Assembly (NCBI RefSeq): GCF_031312595.1
Contig: NZ_CP133592.1
Coordinates: 1,550,001-1,614,000 of the forward strand
Source: Methanolobus sediminis
GTDB lineage: Archaea; Halobacteriota; Methanosarcinia; Methanosarcinales; Methanosarcinaceae
Direction: 5' to 3'
Length of the DNA: 64,000 bases
This document shows positions 43,021-51,264 of the stretch, piece after piece; position 1 is the stretch's first letter, and each line of letters begins with the position of its first letter. The notes below the pieces were generated by a model that saw only the letters and a list, made by a program, of their open reading frames with translations, had not been told where the DNA came from and ran no database searches. Position numbers and translations under genes: made by a program.

Positions 43021-43824
43021 ATGGAAAGTCCGGATATTGTCACATACATCGAAGAAGCCGAAAAGCTTGAAAAAATGTATATGGATCTTCTGGACGGCAC
43101 CACACAAAGAAGGATGAAGCGTATTGATGATGGCTCAACCGGCATGCAAAATGTCGAATACAGAATTTGTGTGATAAACTCCAAAAACGAGCTACTTCAA
43201 AGCACTCTCCTCGAAAAATACAACTCCTGGTATGAGGACTGCCAGCAACTTGTTCAGAAATACGCTGGCCAGATAAGGAATAATAAATACGAATCCTTCA
43301 CGGAACTATATGACAGGATAATAAGCCTGATCAATCTGGAAGACTCCATCAGGAAATCTAATGAGAGAAATCATTTGAGAAAGGAATTTATTGCCTGTTT
43401 TGATTCTCAGGTAAGCATTCTTCATTCCATAGAACCTCTGGTGGCTTCATCAATTAATAATCAAAAAAGACACGCAACAGCAGATATTGTGAACTCAGAA
43501 CTCGAGCATGCTGAAATGTTATATGAGCAGGGTTTATTTCACTCTGCAGGTGTTTCCGCAATCAATGCTTTTGAAATATATCTGCATGCATTGTGCGAAG
43601 AAAATGACATCGAATCTGAGGATGATGATTCTATTCTTGAAATGGCTCAGAAGCTTCATGAATCCATCAAGGTGCATGATTTTGATCTGGAAATGATCAG
43701 AACAATAGAACATCTTGTGTTTCTGGGGGAAAAATGCCTGAATACAGATGAAAAATTGCAGGATGATGAAGTTCGTAAATTGATGGATAAAATTCGGGAA
43801 ATTACCTTTCTTGTATTTTGCTGA
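43021..43824 (+). CDS. HEPN-like protein (copy B, motif lost)
   Basis: This 267-residue protein aligns with copy A (40772-41605) over its full length: shared features include EEAEKLEKMYMDL at the N-terminus, SWYEDCQQLV, FIACFDSQVSILHSIEPL, EMAQKLHES and DEVRKLMDKIREITFL at the C-terminus. At the place of R-N-K-C-A-H in copy A it has G-E-K-C-L-N, so the R-X4-H motif is absent. Its base composition is closer to the genome average than that of copy A. A TATA-like tttatatacg centred 26 bp upstream predicts a leaderless mRNA. It may be a catalytically inactive partner or antagonist of copy A. Confidence 0.68.
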   Translation: MESPDIVTYIEEAEKLEKMYMDLLDGTTQRRMKRIDDGSTGMQNVEYRICVINSKNELLQSTLLEKYNSWYEDCQQLVQKYAGQIRNNKYESFTELYDRIISLINLEDSIRKSNERNHLRKEFIACFDSQVSILHSIEPLVASSINNQKRHATADIVNSELEHAEMLYEQGLFHSAGVSAINAFEIYLHALCEENDIESEDDDSILEMAQKLHESIKVHDFDLEMIRTIEHLVFLGEKCLNTDEKLQDDEVRKLMDKIREITFLVFC

Positions 43825-43985
43825 GTCTCTGATTAATTACTAAAATCTATTAATCACATTTTCTGCAGTCTATATATTCCTCAATAGTTTATCTGGAGCA
43901 CAGTTATATATTTTTAAATCAATAGTAATATACAAGGGAAAGTTCCTGTGTACGACTGAAGATACATTCTAACAGTACGAGAAAC

Positions 43986-44855
43986 ATGGATGCAATAACC
44001 TTCGATGGCTCATGCACACCTAATCCGGGAGGATGCATGGGGTTAGGCTGGGTTGTGACCTTGCAAAACAACTCATTCTCAATCCTCGGAAACGACCGCC
44101 TTGAGAAACAAACCAGCAATAACGCTCTTTTTGCAGAATATCTTGCCCTTAAAAAAGGCATGCTTGAATACGTCAAAGCTGATGGCCAGGGTCCGCTGAC
44201 CGTAATGGGAGACAGCCAGACCGTGATCTACCAGATGCGTGGTATCTATCAGATAATGGATAATGATATCTGGAACATTCACCGGGATATTACCAACATC
44301 ATCAGGGAGTATGAGCTGGATATTCATTTCCGCTGGGTTCCACGGATGCAGAACAAACAGGCTGACAGGCTTTCCAAGACCAAACAGAAAGTGAGGATCG
44401 AGTATCCGAATGACCGTGAGTTCCTTATCGATGTCAGAAGTTCTCCTGCCATTGGCAAACTGAGAAAGAAAATAGCTTCAATGAATGCCACTCCTTTCCC
44501 GACAAATGCCATGTATAAACGTCTGCACGTTTCTTCTAAAGACCTCCTTTCAGACAAAGATCTTTTTGAGCTTCGGGAAATGGCGGGGAAAAGGGCCACC
44601 AGAATAGCAATTGAAACCTTTCCGGGGAAATGTGATAAGAACAAATATCACCAGGCTCAGGCTCTTCGTTGGATGCTCAGGGGACTTGCTATTGATCTGG
44701 CCATCAAAAAAGTGAAGTTCGATATCCAAAGCAAAAAAGTAAATGGAAGCAGATCTGCTGTGAAATCAAAGAATAGTAACTCTCATACAAAAAAGAAAAC
44801 AAAATCTTCAGGTGGAGCTAAGTACTATCTGAACAGAAAGACATTTGCTTTTTGA
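43986..44855 (+). CDS. Ribonuclease HI-like protein with C-terminal extension
   Basis: The first 135 residues form an RNase HI domain that cuts the RNA strand of RNA-DNA hybrids. The catalytic acidic residues are in ITFDGSCTPNPGG (Asp), FAEYLALKKG (Glu), VMGDSQTVIYQM (Asp) and KQADRLSKT (Asp). The following 150 residues are not found in the usual enzyme: a conserved-looking helical part (DLFELREMAGKRATRIAIET) and a Lys/Ser-rich basic tail ending in YYLNRKTFAF, which could bind nucleic acid. No typical eukaryotic hybrid-binding domain is seen at the N-terminus. It lies downstream of HEPN-like copy B. Confidence 0.85.
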   Translation: MDAITFDGSCTPNPGGCMGLGWVVTLQNNSFSILGNDRLEKQTSNNALFAEYLALKKGMLEYVKADGQGPLTVMGDSQTVIYQMRGIYQIMDNDIWNIHRDITNIIREYELDIHFRWVPRMQNKQADRLSKTKQKVRIEYPNDREFLIDVRSSPAIGKLRKKIASMNATPFPTNAMYKRLHVSSKDLLSDKDLFELREMAGKRATRIAIETFPGKCDKNKYHQAQALRWMLRGLAIDLAIKKVKFDIQSKKVNGSRSAVKSKNSNSHTKKKTKSSGGAKYYLNRKTFAF

Positions 44856-45041
44856 AAATCTGTTTTTTTCTTTCTTTTTAAAAAGTCTATTCAAAAAGCC
44901 AATTCAATATTATGACTTAATTATTATCTTTGACATTACTATTTTATTTACAAAGTTTTAAATCTTATTGTTTCTATATTAGCAAAAGCTAAGGGTTATA
45001 TCAGGGCTTGTCAGACTGCAATACATGACTACAGGGGTTCG

Positions 45042-45075
45042 TTCGTTGGTACACAAGATAAAGTACCAAAACGAA
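45042..45075 (+). promoter_or_regulatory. Leader hairpin before the DUF5658-type gene
   Basis: ttcgttggtac (45042-45052) pairs with gtaccaaaacgaa (45063-45075), with a two-base bulge and a 10-base loop. It ends just before the gtgatc ribosome-binding site and 11 bases before the ATG at 45087, so it may influence translation. Confidence 0.3.
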
Positions 45076-45086
45076 AGTGATCCAAA

Positions 45087-45386
45087 ATGTCTTTTATAAA
45101 AGATATCAAACATGTCTTACTTCTCTATGTAATCGGTGACACCCTCACAACATTATATGCGCTAAAAACAGGGAATTTCTACGAAGGAAACCCTATATTG
45201 TCCAGTATATTTGGCATGTACGGTGCTACTTCACTTATTTCTCTGAAAATTGGTTTTATGTTCCTGCTCTATCATGTATATAATAACGCAGACAGATATT
45301 ACTGGAATATTACACGACACACGGTAGCATGTATCGGTCTTCTTGCAACTGCAAGCAATATGGCAGCGGTACTTAACTACTACTGA
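45087..45386 (+). CDS. DUF5658-type small membrane protein
   Basis: The 99-residue protein has three membrane helices (LLLYVIGDTLTTLYAL, the TSLISLKIGFMFLLYHVY segment, and TVACIGLLATASNMAAVL). The motif GDTLTTLYALKTGNFYEGNPIL, in which Asp-x-x-Thr-Thr and Glu-x-Asn-Pro are the conserved features, fits the DUF5658 family. The function is unknown. gtgatc lies before the ATG, and a hairpin precedes it. Confidence 0.75.
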   Translation: MSFIKDIKHVLLLYVIGDTLTTLYALKTGNFYEGNPILSSIFGMYGATSLISLKIGFMFLLYHVYNNADRYYWNITRHTVACIGLLATASNMAAVLNYY

Positions 45387-45394
45387 ATGAGTTC

Positions 45395-45682
45395 TCAGCT
45401 CTTCAGTAAAAGGAAAATGAACATAAGGATTCCAAGCAGGAAAATTCCACCAATCAACATAATGTTTTTCTGCCTTTTAGCTTCCTCTTCCGGTGTCATT
45501 GGCAAAGGTTCAGGGTTGTATTTTTTTTCCAAATACAAACCAATTCCTATTCCAAAAATAAGTCCAATGGCCGGTCCAATAGCGATCATACCCAGAACTA
45601 TGCCTATAGGAATTCCAAGTGGAAGGCCCATGACCATTCCTATTGCCAGAAAATGACCTTTTGGATATCTTTTTTCCTGCAT
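45395..45682 (-). CDS. Small glycine-rich membrane protein
   Basis: The 95-residue protein has three membrane helices. The first two are dominated by spaced Gly and Ile/Met (GMVMGLPLGIPIGIVLGMIA and GPAIGLIFGIGIGLYLE), a pattern of glycine-zipper packing, and the third is GGIFLLGILMFIFLLL. A Pro/Glu-rich loop (NPEPLPMTPEEEAK) lies between. Function unknown. An actataaat box (minus strand) is centred 25 bp before the ATG, again without a ribosome-binding site. It is convergent with the DUF5658 gene, eight bases apart. Confidence 0.7.
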   Translation of the reverse strand: MQEKRYPKGHFLAIGMVMGLPLGIPIGIVLGMIAIGPAIGLIFGIGIGLYLEKKYNPEPLPMTPEEEAKRQKNIMLIGGIFLLGILMFIFLLLKS

Positions 45683-45813
45683 GGCTTAAAATCAAGATCA
45701 AAACTATAAATATTCTGCTATACTTTCATCGCAAAAACAAGACAGACAAATGAAAAATCGAAAAGAAGCATCATAAAAAGTGTACAGCTCTTTTACTTCT
45801 ATTTATTCTACTG

Positions 45814-45837
45814 TTACTATATGTCGATATATAGTAA
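45814..45837. promoter_or_regulatory. Perfect 9-bp inverted repeat upstream of the 51-codon gene
   Basis: ttactatat (45814-45822) and atatagtaa (45829-45837) are perfect arms with a 6-bp spacer. A TATA-like run (atttttatattatatatag) starts about 12 bp later. The arrangement is that of an operator upstream of the core promoter of the small gene at 45923; the 45682 gene on the other strand is over 130 bp away. Confidence 0.45.
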
Positions 45838-45922
45838 TCCACAACGGAATATTTTTATATTATATATAGATAAATATTATTTATTAAGAATTGCTCTATA
45901 AACGTAAATTCGAGGGGAATTT

Positions 45923-46078
45923 ATGCAGAAACAAGATGAAGAAAAGTTTGATGAGTTCAGGGAAATGTTCTGTAGGTATATGGAAACAGATGACCTTTCC
46001 GAACAGGAATTTGAACTCAGATGCCATATGATAAATTTTGTAAAAACAGCATGTATTCAGACCCTGGTTTCATACTGA
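45923..46078 (+). CDS. Small acidic protein (51 residues)
   Basis: This short gene starts at ATG 45923 behind gagggg (45912-45917), an unusually good ribosome-binding site. The 51-residue product (from QKQDEEKFDEFREMFCRYM to the end SY) is acidic, helical and has three Cys, with no membrane helix. A strong TATA-like region and a perfect inverted repeat lie upstream, so it is likely expressed and regulated. I do not recognise the family. Confidence 0.6.
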   Translation: MQKQDEEKFDEFREMFCRYMETDDLSEQEFELRCHMINFVKTACIQTLVSY

Positions 46079-46373
46079 TACAGTAATATACAAATTACAG
46101 ACGGCATTCGTCTTCAAACAAAGCAATAGCTATCTACTGATATCAGAAAAAAGCTGGCTTTGTATCACTTTAGTTTTTTTGCTCTACTTTCTCATTTTTA
46201 AACATAGATTAATAGCAATATCTGTCAGTAAACAAGGATAATCTTCATATCATTTCTTATATATGATAGTGTCAGAAAAAGGCCGATATGCGGTAAGGAT
46301 ACAAGTAAAATCAGAAACTTATTAAGCTAATTGGTTTTACAGTAAACCCTGCAATCTGACGGATGATATAATT

Positions 46374-47366
46374 ATGAGTTACAAAGTAGGAATTATGGGT
46401 GCTACCGGTGCAGTAGGTAGAGAAATTATTGAAGTATTGCACGACAGGAATTTCCCTGTGGAAAAGTTAAGGCTTTTTGCTTCGGTAAGAAGTGCTGGCA
46501 AAGTCATGGAAACTCCATTCGGCGAAATTACTATTGAAAATGCTGATGAGGCAGATTACTCTGAAATGGATATTGCATTTTTCGCAATTAGTGGTGGATG
46601 GAGCCAGGAGAATGCTGAAAAGGCAACCAGTGCCGGATGCTATGTTATTGACAACAGCAGCGCCTTCAGGTACGATGACAATGTACCTCTGGTAGTTCCT
46701 GAGATCAATGCAAATGCTATAGGGGATTCAAAACTCATTGCAAACCCTAACTGTACAACTGCAATTGCAGCTATTCCGCTGTATACACTACACAAAGAGT
46801 ACGGTGTGAAAAAGGTAATTATCAGTACCTATCAGGCTACAAGCGGAGCCGGTGCTGCAGGTATGAGCGAACTTACAGAAGAGACTCGCAATTACCTTGA
46901 AGGGAAGGAAGTCGGAAACAAGGTATTTGCTTATCCGATTGCTTTCAATGCAATTCCACACATTGACAGTTTCCAGGAGAATGACTACACCCGCGAGGAA
47001 ATGAAGGTCGTCTGGGAAACCAGGAAGATCTTCTCTGAGCCGGACATGTCAATAAGCTGCACATGTGTAAGGATACCAACCATGAGAGTGCATGCTGAAA
47101 GCATTGTAATTGAAACTGAAAAGCCTGTAAACCCTGCTGATGCAAAGAAACTGTTAAGCTCAGTTGAAGGCGTTGAACTCAAGGATGATATTGCTAACAA
47201 TGTTTATCCAATGCCAATAACTGCTACAAAGAAATATGATGTGGAAGTTGGCAGGATCAGGCAGAACCTTGTGTTTGGTGACCACGGTCTTGAATTCTTC
47301 GTATGTGGTGACCAGATCTTGAAGGGTGCAGCGCTCAATGCTGTACAGATCGCTGAGAAGCTCTGA
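46374..47366 (+). CDS. asd: Aspartate-semialdehyde dehydrogenase
   Basis: Asd reduces aspartyl phosphate to aspartate semialdehyde, the branch point to lysine, threonine and methionine. The NADP-binding N-terminus is GIMGATGAVGREIIEVL, the active-site Cys is in NPNCTTAIAAIPL (about residue 127), and GAGAAGMSEL plus the base His in VRIPTMRVHAES complete the site. The 330-residue length is that of the bacterial-type enzyme. It stands alone behind a 295-bp gap with a TATA-like cttatatatg (about 46257) and a small hairpin; ggatgata precedes the ATG. Confidence 0.93.
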   Translation: MSYKVGIMGATGAVGREIIEVLHDRNFPVEKLRLFASVRSAGKVMETPFGEITIENADEADYSEMDIAFFAISGGWSQENAEKATSAGCYVIDNSSAFRYDDNVPLVVPEINANAIGDSKLIANPNCTTAIAAIPLYTLHKEYGVKKVIISTYQATSGAGAAGMSELTEETRNYLEGKEVGNKVFAYPIAFNAIPHIDSFQENDYTREEMKVVWETRKIFSEPDMSISCTCVRIPTMRVHAESIVIETEKPVNPADAKKLLSSVEGVELKDDIANNVYPMPITATKKYDVEVGRIRQNLVFGDHGLEFFVCGDQILKGAALNAVQIAEKL

Positions 47367-47495
47367 ATCACATAATCTGAATTACATAAGTTACTTAGCG
47401 ATGCATTTTGCATCGTTTATACTTTTTTTAGAGGGTAATTCTTATTTGCTTTCAGCTCATCTTTTAAATGGGTTTATTGTCCCGGGTGTTAAAGT

Positions 47496-47912
47496 ATGAG
47501 CATACAGGAAATCGACATATATATTGAAAAGATAGAAAGGAACGACCTTCGATCATCTGACATTCCTTTAATTCTCAAAGCATTGCGACAGGATGCAAAA
47601 AGTGGACAAATAGAACTTTCTAAAGATGATATTCATCTTTTTCAGGTTTATACGTTCCTTTTCCAACAAATGGAACTGGCCAATAGGTCTGCATCGTCAG
47701 ATGTTCATGCAGGTGACTGGCGGCAAACAGTTGATGATTTATCACTGCTAAAGCAGTTAATGGATGAAATGGAACAAAGGAAAGTCATAACAAATGTCGC
47801 ATGGAATGCGGGTGGAATGGCAATCTTTGATATACCTGATGAGATAATTTACAAGAATCATCTCTATTATATGATGCTTGCACATTTAAACAAGCTTTAT
47901 GGGAGAAAATAA
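47496..47912 (+). CDS. Conserved protein of unknown function
   Basis: I do not recognise this 138-residue cytosolic protein. It is mainly helical (IDIYIEKIERNDLRSSD, LFQVYTFLFQQMELANR, DDLSLLKQLMDEMEQRK) and ends with IFDIPDEIIYKNHLYYMMLA. There are no cysteines, membrane helices or enzyme motifs. The ATG follows gggtgttaaagt. It lies between asd and the thermosome gene, with separate intergenic gaps on both sides, so it is probably transcribed alone. Confidence 0.65.
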   Translation: MSIQEIDIYIEKIERNDLRSSDIPLILKALRQDAKSGQIELSKDDIHLFQVYTFLFQQMELANRSASSDVHAGDWRQTVDDLSLLKQLMDEMEQRKVITNVAWNAGGMAIFDIPDEIIYKNHLYYMMLAHLNKLYGRK

Positions 47913-48131
47913 TCTCTCTAATTTTATTTGATACTGTTAAACTGATTGAAATTGATTGATAAGCCTGTATTTATTTTTGTTCTTGTTTTTGTGTTGACAG
48001 TTAAAACTCAAGCAGTTATCTTTATATAGAACTGCCTGCATTTAGATTGAACAGTACCATAGAGAGTACTCAAATCAAACTAATGTTTACTTCTAACTTA
48101 CAGAACGTTATGATTATTAGGAGGTTAAAAA

Positions 48132-49739
48132 TTGGCAGGTTACGCTTCAGGGAACAGAAACAGGTCCCGTGCAAGGGATGCACAGAGCATTAACATCCTT
48201 GCAGGAAAAGCAGTTGCAAAAGCAGTCAGGACAACACTTGGTCCAAAAGGTATGGACAAGATGCTTGTCGACGGGCTTGGAGATATCGTCATCACAAACG
48301 ATGGTGCTACAATCCTCAAGGAAATGGACATTGAACACCCAGCTGCAAAGATGGTAGTTGAGGTTTCAAAAACACAGGATGCAGAAGTCGGTGACGGTAC
48401 AACAACCGCAGCAGTCCTCACAGGAGAACTTCTCACAAAGGCCGAAGAGCTTATCGAGAAGGGTGTTCACCCAACAATCATCTCCGGTGGATACAGGCAT
48501 GCAGCAGAGAAGGCTGTTGAGATCCTAAAGACAATCACGATCGATGTTTCTCCTGATGACAGGGAAACCCTGATGAAGCTGGCAAAGACCTCCCTCACAG
48601 GAAAAGCTGCAGGCGAATACAAAGATTTCCTTGCAGAGAAAGCTCTTGATGCTGTACTTTCAGTTGTTGAAGAGACAAATGGAAACCTCAGTGTAGATGT
48701 TGAGGATATTACTATCGAGAAGCGTGAAGGCGGCAGTATTCTTGAAAGTGAACTTGTCAAAGGTCTTGTAATTGACAAGGAAAGAGTAAGGCCAAACATG
48801 CCAAGGAAAATTGAGAATGCAAAGGTCCTCCTTGCAAGCTTTGCTATCGAGTTCCAAAAGATAGAGAAGAGCGCAGAGATCAAGATCACCTCACCTGACC
48901 AGATGAACCTGTTTGTTGAGCAGGAAGAGAAAATGGTCAAGGAAATGGTGGACAAAATAATTGCAAGTGGTGCAAATGTTGTATTCTGTCAGAAAGGTAT
49001 TGATGACCTTGCACAGTACTATCTTGAGAAAGCTGGTATTTATGCATGCAGAAGAATAACAAAGAGCGACCTTAAGAAGCTCGCAAAGGCAACCGGTGCA
49101 ACTCTGTTCCAGGATGTAACTGACATCAGGCCGGAAGACCTTGGTGCAGCAGATGTTGTAGAAGAACGTGAGCTTCACGGTTCAAAAATGACTTTCCTAC
49201 TCGGATGCAAGGAAGCCAAGACTGCTTCACTTATTCTCCACGGTGGTACAACACACATCGTAGACAGTCTCAAGCGTGCACTTAACGATGCACTCTGTGT
49301 TATCGGTGTAGCACTTGAAGACAAGAAGATCGTTGCTGGTGGCGGATCACCTGAGATCGAGCTTGCACTCAGACTCAGGGACTATGCAGCAACACTTAAG
49401 GGAAGAGAGCAGCTCGCAGTCGGCAAGTTCGCAGAGGCACTTGAGATCATTCCACAGACACTTGCAGAGAATGCAGGTCTTGACCCAATAGACAAGCTCA
49501 TTGACCTCCGTGCACAGCACGAGCAGGGTAACAAGAACATGGGTCTTGATGTTTACACCGGAAAGGTTGTAGACATGTACGAGAACAATGTCCTTGAGCC
49601 ACTCAGAATTAAGACCCAGGCAATCAATGCAGCAACAGAAGCAACAGTTATGATCCTCAGGATCGATGATGTTGTAGCTGCAACCGGCAGAGGCGGCGCA
49701 ATGCCACCAGGAATGCCACAGCCTGATATGGATATGTAA
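48132..49739 (+). CDS. Thermosome subunit (group II chaperonin)
   Basis: This 535-residue protein forms the double-ring ATP-dependent folding chamber of archaea. The ATP site includes [19 protein letters not shown] near residue 40, the catalytic [15 protein letters not shown], and [19 protein letters not shown] in the C-terminal equatorial domain. The tail ends in [15 protein letters not shown], a Met/Pro-rich form of the usual C-terminus. The start is TTG at 48132, with aggaggt ten bases upstream. A TATA-like tctttatatag (about 48019) precedes a leader of about 90 bases. A strong terminator follows. Confidence 0.96.
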   Translation: MAGYASGNRNRSRARDAQSINILAGKAVAKAVRTTLGPKGMDKMLVDGLGDIVITNDGATILKEMDIEHPAAKMVVEVSKTQDAEVGDGTTTAAVLTGELLTKAEELIEKGVHPTIISGGYRHAAEKAVEILKTITIDVSPDDRETLMKLAKTSLTGKAAGEYKDFLAEKALDAVLSVVEETNGNLSVDVEDITIEKREGGSILESELVKGLVIDKERVRPNMPRKIENAKVLLASFAIEFQKIEKSAEIKITSPDQMNLFVEQEEKMVKEMVDKIIASGANVVFCQKGIDDLAQYYLEKAGIYACRRITKSDLKKLAKATGATLFQDVTDIRPEDLGAADVVEERELHGSKMTFLLGCKEAKTASLILHGGTTHIVDSLKRALNDALCVIGVALEDKKIVAGGGSPEIELALRLRDYAATLKGREQLAVGKFAEALEIIPQTLAENAGLDPIDKLIDLRAQHEQGNKNMGLDVYTGKVVDMYENNVLEPLRIKTQAINAATEATVMILRIDDVVAATGRGGAMPPGMPQPDMDM

Positions 49740-49748
49740 ATTCTTTTT

Positions 49749-49768
49749 TGTGCAGGTTTTCCTGCACA
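49749..49768 (+). terminator. Hairpin terminator after the thermosome gene
   Basis: tgtgcagg and cctgcaca form a perfect 8-bp stem with a tttt loop. T-rich sequence (ctcttttt) follows. Confidence 0.65.
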
Positions 49769-49892
49769 GCAATTCTCTTTTTGTTCTGTTTTCTCTTATT
49801 TGCTTTTCACTTGACATAAGAGTTATATATTTTGTAAATCATGCACCAGCCGGAAAGGTTAACAATATGTGTTAAAAACGAATGGTGATATT

Positions 49893-50447
49893 ATGGAAGA
49901 AAATCATTTTCAAACCACTGACAGTAACAACATTAGAAAAATGGTTTTTGCATCTCTTTTTGCTGCTTTGATGGCTGTGGGTGCATACATTGAGATACCT
50001 GTGCCTGCAAGTCCGGTTCCTATTACCTTGCAGACCTTTTTTGTATTACTTACAGGTGCGATTTTAGGGGCCAGATGGGGAGCAATTAGTGTGGTTGTGT
50101 ATCTGCTTCTTGGAATTGCAGGTCTTCCTGTGTTCTCCGGTGGCAGTTCTGGTCTGGGTATAATATTCGGGCCAACCGGTGGTTTTCTCATTGGGTTCAT
50201 GTTCGGTGCTTTTATCATAGGTTATCTGTCCGATCGTTTCGGAACAAAAAATATAGGTCTGAATATTGCTATTATGTTTGCAGGTCTTTTTGTGATCTAT
50301 GTTTTTGGAATACTCCAGCTAATGAGCATTGCAGACCTGAGTCTCACACAGGCAATAGTGCTTGGAATGATACCTTATCTTCCGGGTGCAGTTTTGAAAC
50401 TGATTGCTGCTGCCGTAATCTCCTCCCGATATTCCCTGAACAACTAG
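49893..50447 (+). CDS. bioY: BioY-type biotin substrate-binding membrane subunit
   Basis: BioY is the biotin-binding S-component of an energy-coupling-factor transporter. The 184-residue protein has six membrane helices and the family motifs AALMAVGAYIEIPVPASPVP, ITLQTFFVLLTGAILGARWG and the GLPVFSGGSSGLGIIFGPTG segment, which lines the biotin pocket. The ATG at 49893 follows ggtgat. It is the first gene of a unit with two ATPase genes and the T-component, so a complete transporter is encoded, and the methanogen may import biotin. Confidence 0.9.
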   Translation: MEENHFQTTDSNNIRKMVFASLFAALMAVGAYIEIPVPASPVPITLQTFFVLLTGAILGARWGAISVVVYLLLGIAGLPVFSGGSSGLGIIFGPTGGFLIGFMFGAFIIGYLSDRFGTKNIGLNIAIMFAGLFVIYVFGILQLMSIADLSLTQAIVLGMIPYLPGAVLKLIAAAVISSRYSLNN

Positions 50448-50448
50448 T

Positions 50449-51264
50449 ATGATAAAAATTAAAAATCTGAGTTATCATTATCCGGATGGCAGTTCTGCCC
50501 TGGATTCCATAACTCTTAACATCCGCAAAGGTGAATTTGTCGCCATTGCCGGAAAGAATGGTTGTGGTAAATCAACCCTGTTGCGTCATATTAACGGACT
50601 CCTGCAACCCTCAGAAGGCTCCGTAACAGTAAAAGGAATTGATACTTCAGATAGGTCAAAACTTCAGGAGATCCGCAGAACAGCCGCAATGGTGTTCCAG
50701 GACCCTCAATCCCAATTCATCGGCATGACAGTTGAGGATGATATTGCATTCGGTCCGGAGAATTTAGGTCTTCCCTCTTCCGAGATCAAAAGGCGTGTAT
50801 CAATAGCACTTGAATCAGTGGGAATGTCTGCTTACAGGTATAACACTCCCAGAACTCTCAGTGGCGGTCAGAAGCAGAAAGTAGCCCTTGCTTCAGTTCT
50901 TGCAATGGAGCCTGAGATCATACTTTTTGATGAGGTTACATCCATGCTTGATTCTGTATCCAGAATGGATATGCTTTCCTTAATCCGGCAGTTACATGAA
51001 GCAGGCACTACTATAATCTATGTGACTCATCTGTTGGAGGAACTTGTCCTTGCAGACAGGCTTTTGCTAATGAAAAAAGGGTGTATCACCCAGGATGGGA
51101 ATCCCAGGGATATTATCAGTAAGATAAGTTCCGGTAGTTTTGGTTTTGATGCCCCTCCTATTATTGAATTATCAAAAAAGCTCGTAGATGCCGGAATAAT
51201 TGAGTCCTCTTTTTTGCCTTTATCAAAAGACGAACTTCTGGAGGCTATATGTCGGTTGAAGTAA
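50449..51264 (+). CDS. ECF transporter ATPase, first
   Basis: One of two ATPases (EcfA/CbiO type) of the BioY transporter. The 271-residue protein shows Walker A AGKNGCGKSTLLRH, Q-loop MVFQDPQSQFIG, signature LSGGQKQKVALAS, Walker B IILFDEVTSMLD and the switch His in YVTHLLEE. The Walker B Glu is followed by VTSMLD where most have PTSGLD, a modest variation. The start is one base after the bioY stop, and the last codons overlap the next ATPase gene by 16 bases. Confidence 0.9.
   Translation: MIKIKNLSYHYPDGSSALDSITLNIRKGEFVAIAGKNGCGKSTLLRHINGLLQPSEGSVTVKGIDTSDRSKLQEIRRTAAMVFQDPQSQFIGMTVEDDIAFGPENLGLPSSEIKRRVSIALESVGMSAYRYNTPRTLSGGQKQKVALASVLAMEPEIILFDEVTSMLDSVSRMDMLSLIRQLHEAGTTIIYVTHLLEELVLADRLLLMKKGCITQDGNPRDIISKISSGSFGFDAPPIIELSKKLVDAGIIESSFLPLSKDELLEAICRLK

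Noticed and set aside
40772-45386. Integrated element at tRNA-Arg
   Set aside because: No integrase, no second copy of the tRNA 3' end and no terminal repeats were seen; the region is called accessory-looking only.
45387-45656. Plus-strand frame just behind the DUF5658-type gene
   Set aside because: It mirrors the glycine-zipper membrane protein on the minus strand, which has a TATA box at the right distance.
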